From positions 1-9,536 of the forward strand of contig CAMBUC010000061.1 of NCBI GenBank assembly GCA_945871045.1: DNA of 9,536 nucleotides, read 5' to 3'. The notes below the pieces were generated by a model, which was not told the origin of the DNA, did no database searches, and saw only the letters and a list, made by a program, of their open reading frames with translations. Positions 6,380 to 9,536 of the stretch are shown piece by piece. A program made the position numbers and the translations under genes. The DNA comes from an uncultured bacterium. GTDB taxonomy: Bacteria; Bacillota; Clostridia; Lachnospirales; Lachnospiraceae. Positions within the stretch are counted from its first letter, which is position 1. The number at the start of each line of letters is the position of its first letter.

Positions 6380-7594
6380 TCATAAAGTCTTGATCCGTTC
6401 CAAAGCTGCAACTGTGTTTTCATAACTTCCAAATGCAGTCAAGCGGAAGTAGCCTTCTCCGCTGGGTCCGAAACCGGAACCCGGTGTTCCGACCACATTT
6501 GCATTTTCTAACAGGTAGTCGAAGAACTCCCAGGATGTCATCTGATCCGGTGTCTTTAACCAGATGTAAGGTGCATTCACACCACCATATACCTCAAAGC
6601 CAGCCTCCTTCAGACCGGACTTGATGGTTCTGGCATTCTTCATATAGTATGCAACCTGCTCCTTCAACTGTGCCTTTCCTGCCTCGGAATAAACAGCCTC
6701 GCCGGCTCTTTGGATGATGTAGGGAGCGCCATTAAACTTTGTTCCGTGGCGTCTTGCCCACATCCCGTGCAGGGAAACATCTCCGCACTTCAGTTCCTTC
6801 GGGACAACCGTGTAGCCTAAACGCACGCCGGTAAAACCTGCGTTTTTCGAAAAACTTTTCAGTTCGATGGCACAGGTCTTTGCCCCCTCACACTCATAGA
6901 TGGAATGTGCCACGTCGGTTTCGGAAATATAGGCCTCGTAAGCGCCGTCGTAAAAGATCACGGCACCCACCTTATTTGCATAATCTACCCACTCCTGCAG
7001 CTGCGCCTTTGTGATCGTCGTTCCGGTGGGATTATTCGGGAAGCACAGATAGATCATGTCCGGTGTCTCCTTGGGAAATTCCGGAACAAACCCATTTTCT
7101 CTCGTGCAGGGCATATAGATCACATTGCTCCACATCCCCGTGGATGCATCGTAAGTACCGGTTCTTCCGGCCATAACATTGGAATCCACATAAACAGGAT
7201 ACACGGGATCACAAACAGCGATCCGGTTTTCCGTAGAAAAAATTTCCTGGATATTTCCGGAATCACTCTTTGCACCATCGGATACAAAGATCTCATCAGC
7301 GGAAATATCACAGCCTCTTGCCTTATAGTCATGATCAGAAATCGCTTTGCGCAAAAACTCATAGCCCAGATCCGGTGCGTATCCGCGAAAGGTCTTTGCA
7401 TCTGCCATCTCATCCACGGCATGATGCATTGCCTCAATGATCGCGGGGGCGATGGGCTGTGTCACATCGCCAATCCCAAGGCGGATGATGCTCTTATCCG
7501 GGTTGGCCTCGGAAAAGGCTGCTACTTTCTTCGCAATGGTGCTAAACAGATAGCTGCCCGGTAATTTCTGATAATTGTCGTTAATCTGAAACAT
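6380..7594 (-). CDS. dapL: LL-diaminopimelate aminotransferase
   Basis: PLP-dependent class I/II aminotransferase that converts tetrahydrodipicolinate directly to LL-2,6-diaminopimelate using glutamate, bypassing the succinylase/acetylase steps of the DAP pathway. Cytosolic; works as a homodimer in characterised members. The family-specific beginning MFQINDNYQKLPGSYLF and the motif RLGIGDVTQPI (38-48) identify DapL rather than a generic aminotransferase. PLP contacts are visible: CFPNNPTGT (184-192), Asp216 and Tyr219 in FYDGAYE, and SFSKNAGFTGVRLGY (247-261) with the Schiff-base Lys250. At 404 aa it is of normal length. I chose the ATG at 7594, ten codons inside the longest open frame, because AAAGGAG stands 8 nt before it and the protein beginning matches the family. 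It directly follows dapF, whose substrate it makes, and ends at two hairpins including a strong terminator. Confidence 0.96.
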   Translation of the reverse strand: MFQINDNYQKLPGSYLFSTIAKKVAAFSEANPDKSIIRLGIGDVTQPIAPAIIEAMHHAVDEMADAKTFRGYAPDLGYEFLRKAISDHDYKARGCDISADEIFVSDGAKSDSGNIQEIFSTENRIAVCDPVYPVYVDSNVMAGRTGTYDASTGMWSNVIYMPCTRENGFVPEFPKETPDMIYLCFPNNPTGTTITKAQLQEWVDYANKVGAVIFYDGAYEAYISETDVAHSIYECEGAKTCAIELKSFSKNAGFTGVRLGYTVVPKELKCGDVSLHGMWARRHGTKFNGAPYIIQRAGEAVYSEAGKAQLKEQVAYYMKNARTIKSGLKEAGFEVYGGVNAPYIWLKTPDQMTSWEFFDYLLENANVVGTPGSGFGPSGEGYFRLTAFGSYENTVAALERIKTL

Positions 7595-7648
7595 GATTTT
7601 TTCTCCTTTATGTTTTCTTTCCAATCCCCTTTATTAGCAAAAAAACAT

Positions 7649-7657
7649 TTTATATCA
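7649..7657 (-). promoter_or_regulatory. Possible extended -10 promoter element before dapL
   Basis: In the 77-bp dapF-dapL gap the minus strand reads TGATATAAA, an extended -10 (TGn plus TATAAA). The 6-mer 17 nt upstream (TTTAAG, overlapping the dapF stop) is a poor -35 box. It could give dapL extra transcription independent of dapF, but A/T-rich gaps produce such matches by chance. Confidence 0.25.
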
Positions 7658-7671
7658 TCGTGTTGATCCAC

Positions 7672-8523
7672 TTAAATATCAATCTCCCCGGTGAATACAA
7701 CGGTCGCAGGACCGGTCATATAGACGAGATTTGCTTCGCGGTCCCACTCAATATGCAGACTTCCGCCCAGCAGTTCCACATCCACAGTATCTTTCGTCAG
7801 ACCGTTTAACACGGCTGCCACAACAGTAGCACAAGTTCCGGTTCCGCAGGCCAGTGTCTCTCCGCTGCCACGCTCCCATACACGCATACGGAGATGGGTG
7901 TCATCGATCACATTGACAAACTCGGTATTTGTACGCTTCGGAAATGCCGGATGGTTTTCAAAATCAGGTCCGATCTTTTCTAAGTCCAGATCACGTACAT
8001 CTTCTTCCATAAATATCACATCATGGGGATTACCCATGGAAACGCAGGTGATGTCATAGGTTTTTCCTGCTACGGTCAGTGGCTGAGCAATCACCGCATC
8101 GGCAGCCCCGGGAAACAGCGCAGGATCTACGGGAATCTCCTTCGGTGTTAAGATCGGAGCGCCCATATTTACCCGAACCAGTTCCACTTTTCCATCTTTG
8201 ACCGTCAGGTCCAGATATTTGATACCCGCCAATGTCTCCACACTGATGCTCGTCTTATCCGTCAGGCCAAAATCATATACAAACTTTGCGACGCAGCGGA
8301 TCCCGTTCCCACACATTTCTCCCCGTGATCCGTCTGCATTGTACATGGCCATCTCAAAATCAGCAACCTTGGAAGGATTGATCAGGATCAAGCCATCGGA
8401 ACCGATCCCGAAATGTCTGTCGCTGACCATTTTTGCGACTTCGGAAGGATGTTCCACCTTCTCGGTAAATCCGTTCACATAGACATAATCATTCCCGCAT
8501 CCATGCAGTTTTACAAATTTCAT
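7672..8523 (-). CDS. dapF: Diaminopimelate epimerase
   Basis: Cofactor-independent epimerase converting LL-diaminopimelate to meso-diaminopimelate, the precursor of lysine and of the peptidoglycan cross-link. It uses two cysteines as acid and base across a two-lobed, pseudo-symmetric fold. Both are present in their signature contexts: Cys71 in NADGSRGEMCGNGIRC (63-78) and Cys226 in GSGETLACGTGTC (219-231). The N-terminal KLHGCGNDY (5-13) and GSDGLI (41-46) are also typical, as is the 283-aa length. The start at 8523 is supported by GAGG 9 nt upstream; overlapping ATGA repeats just before it offer other ATGs, but in a different frame. It lies 42 bp after the ANTAR gene and 77 bp before dapL, consistent with one transcript. 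Confidence 0.97.
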   Translation of the reverse strand: MKFVKLHGCGNDYVYVNGFTEKVEHPSEVAKMVSDRHFGIGSDGLILINPSKVADFEMAMYNADGSRGEMCGNGIRCVAKFVYDFGLTDKTSISVETLAGIKYLDLTVKDGKVELVRVNMGAPILTPKEIPVDPALFPGAADAVIAQPLTVAGKTYDITCVSMGNPHDVIFMEEDVRDLDLEKIGPDFENHPAFPKRTNTEFVNVIDDTHLRMRVWERGSGETLACGTGTCATVVAAVLNGLTKDTVDVELLGGSLHIEWDREANLVYMTGPATVVFTGEIDI

Positions 8524-8565
8524 TCATTCATTCCTCTATACTTTCTTCGTTTTTGACACACCGGC

Positions 8566-9111
8566 TTACTCATTCATAAGTGCCAGGATCATAAATGCCG
8601 TCTCCACGACTCCGGTTCCGTTATCCATACTGGATTTTTGGATATAGCGGTGTGCTTCCGGCTCTGTCAATCCATTTCGTTCCATGAGAAGCGCCTTCGC
8701 CCGGTCGATGGTTTTTTGTTCTTTCTCTGAGCGAACCTTCGGCTTTGCACGCATCTTCTTGCGCCAACGCGCGTAGGCATAACTCATGACTTCCATTGTT
8801 TCCAGAAATTCACTGACATGTAACGGTGTCGATAAACTGAACACATCCGGAATCGCACGCGCTTCCACATAATCTTTGGGACCGATCATCAACAGGCGAA
8901 AACGATCACCCACACTGTCGTAAATGTCGATGGCCATACCATCGATCAGTTTGTAATTGCAGACAATGATACCGCTATCACATTCGCTGGCCGCCTGAAG
9001 TGCCTGGGCAACCGTTGAAACCGAGGCATCTACGGTATAATTCGCCCTGCGCAGCACCTGTTTTAGATTTTTAGCCGTTTCTTGCTTTGGAAATACTAAA
9101 ATAATGTTCAT
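8566..9111 (-). CDS. ANTAR-domain RNA-binding regulator with degenerate receiver
   Basis: Two-domain protein of the ANTAR (AmiR/NasR transcription antitermination regulator) type. Characterised ANTAR proteins bind paired hairpins in mRNA leaders and prevent termination, often in nitrogen metabolism. The C-terminal three-helix ANTAR domain spans about 122-176 and includes TIDRAKALLMERNGLTEPEA and a helix ending ETAFMILAL. The N-terminal 110 residues have the alternating pattern of a response-regulator receiver (MNIILVF, GIIVCNYKLIDG, FRLLMIG, FSLSTPL). However, the phospho-acceptor Asp is replaced by Asn52, the early acidic pair is missing (VFPKQE), and the Lys before the conserved Pro is Thr95. 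Phosphorylation by a classical kinase is therefore unlikely. The gene lies 29 bp after glnA, which suggests a nitrogen-related role and co-transcription; the RNA target is not visible in this window. The length of 181 aa is slightly below the roughly 190-200 aa usual for the class. Confidence 0.9.
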   Translation of the reverse strand: MNIILVFPKQETAKNLKQVLRRANYTVDASVSTVAQALQAASECDSGIIVCNYKLIDGMAIDIYDSVGDRFRLLMIGPKDYVEARAIPDVFSLSTPLHVSEFLETMEVMSYAYARWRKKMRAKPKVRSEKEQKTIDRAKALLMERNGLTEPEAHRYIQKSSMDNGTGVVETAFMILALMNE

Positions 9112-9140
9112 TCTCGTATGACTCTCTCTTCCGGTCTGAA

Positions 9141-9536
9141 TTAGAATTTATATAAGTATTCCTCCAGCTCCCAATTGGTTACCTGCGAGCGATAAGTCTC
9201 CCACTCTTTATTCTTCATCTTCAAAAATTTCTGGCAGATATGGCTGCCCAAAACCTCCTGCACAAACTCATCCGCTTCAAATGCGTCGATGGCTTCCTTT
9301 AATGACTCCGGCATGTGTGCAATGTTCAAGGTTTCTTTTTCTGCCTCACTCATCGCAAACACATTCATCTGAACCTCTGCCGGCGGTTTGATCTGATTTT
9401 TGATACCGTCTAATCCCGCTGCCAGACAAAGAGCCAGCGCCAGATACGGATTCATGGAAGGATCGGGACTGCGAAGCTCAATACGCTTATTGGAGTCTTT
9501 TACCATGGGAATACGGATGAGGGGTGTACGGTTTGT
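9141..9536 (-). CDS. glnA: Glutamine synthetase type I, C-terminal part (cut by window edge)
   Basis: The last 131 residues of a type I glutamine synthetase, which condenses ammonia and glutamate with ATP to glutamine as the main ammonia-assimilation step; a cytosolic dodecamer. The visible part begins at T-N-R-T-P-L-I-R-I-P and continues through KRIELRSPDPSMNPYLALAL, the conserved substrate/ATP-binding segment, with AGLDGI next. It ends in the C-terminal helices (EWETYRSQVTNWELEEYLY) that lock the two hexamer rings. The ending and the lack of an adenylylation loop resemble the short GSI-alpha form of Firmicutes. The family is normally about 440-450 aa, so roughly 310 residues lie outside. 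There is no internal break, so the truncation is only the window boundary. It is followed closely by the ANTAR regulator gene. Confidence 0.95.
   Translation of the reverse strand, partial: TNRTPLIRIPMVKDSNKRIELRSPDPSMNPYLALALCLAAGLDGIKNQIKPPAEVQMNVFAMSEAEKETLNIAHMPESLKEAIDAFEADEFVQEVLGSHICQKFLKMKNKEWETYRSQVTNWELEEYLYKF

Noticed and set aside
6223..6432. Minus-strand open frame of about 69 codons spanning the dapL end and terminator
   Set aside because: It runs through the dapL 3' end in another frame, both hairpins and the U tract; it has no ribosome site and no recognisable protein content.
7120..7437. Minus-strand open frame of about 105 codons inside dapL
   Set aside because: It is a second frame of the same strand within dapL; dapL motifs continue unbroken through the region.
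6905..7564. Long plus-strand open frame (about 219 codons) opposite dapL
   Set aside because: It lies wholly antisense to a gene with clear family motifs and shows no recognisable motif of its own; typical shadow frame.
8521..8535. Short tandem repeat (CATT units) at the dapF start as a phase-variation tract
   Set aside because: Only about three imperfect units are present, overlapping the start codon region; this is too few for slippage-based switching.
1..9536. tRNA, rRNA, CRISPR arrays, insertion sequences, phage or defence genes
   Set aside because: I found no cloverleaf, no regularly spaced direct repeats and no transposase, integrase or defence-type protein in any frame.

Overview
The window looks like chromosomal DNA of an anaerobic low-to-mid-GC Firmicute, most likely class Clostridia and probably Lachnospiraceae. 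This rests on gene content: DapL-type lysine/diaminopimelate biosynthesis, a HemZ-type radical SAM protein, a bifunctional Rel with an MBL-fold hydrolase gene attached, and a type I glutamine synthetase followed by an ANTAR regulator. The family level is inference; no database search was possible. All recognisable genes lie on the minus strand, so transcription runs from high to low coordinates.

Right block (9536 down to about 6300): the C-terminal part of glnA (cut by the window edge), an ANTAR RNA-binding regulator with a degenerate receiver, dapF and dapL. Gaps are 29, 42 and 77 bp, so this could be one transcript, with a possible extra promoter before dapL. It ends in two successive hairpins, the second a textbook intrinsic terminator with seven Us. 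DapL and DapF catalyse consecutive steps: tetrahydrodipicolinate to LL-DAP, then LL-DAP to meso-DAP, for lysine and peptidoglycan.

Middle block (about 6245 down to 3199): a good sigma-A-like promoter, then a bifunctional Rel/SpoT (p)ppGpp enzyme, then an MBL-fold hydrolase whose start codon overlaps the rel stop by one base (TGATG), implying translational coupling. Below the hydrolase lies a striking imperfect inverted repeat of about 160 bp (3014-3174) that no gene explains.

Left block (about 3003 down to 1): hemZ with its own plausible promoter, a short intergenic region with a possible terminator and promoter, then a MalY/PatB-family PLP enzyme that looks more AT-rich than its neighbours. 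The C-terminus of that enzyme departs from the family pattern and ends early. The first 107 bases hold an unassigned open frame running off the window.

No tRNA, rRNA, CRISPR array, insertion sequence or phage gene was seen. Most of the window is conserved housekeeping content. The unexplained items are the long inverted repeat, the pseudo-receiver in the ANTAR protein, and the altered end of the MalY/PatB gene.
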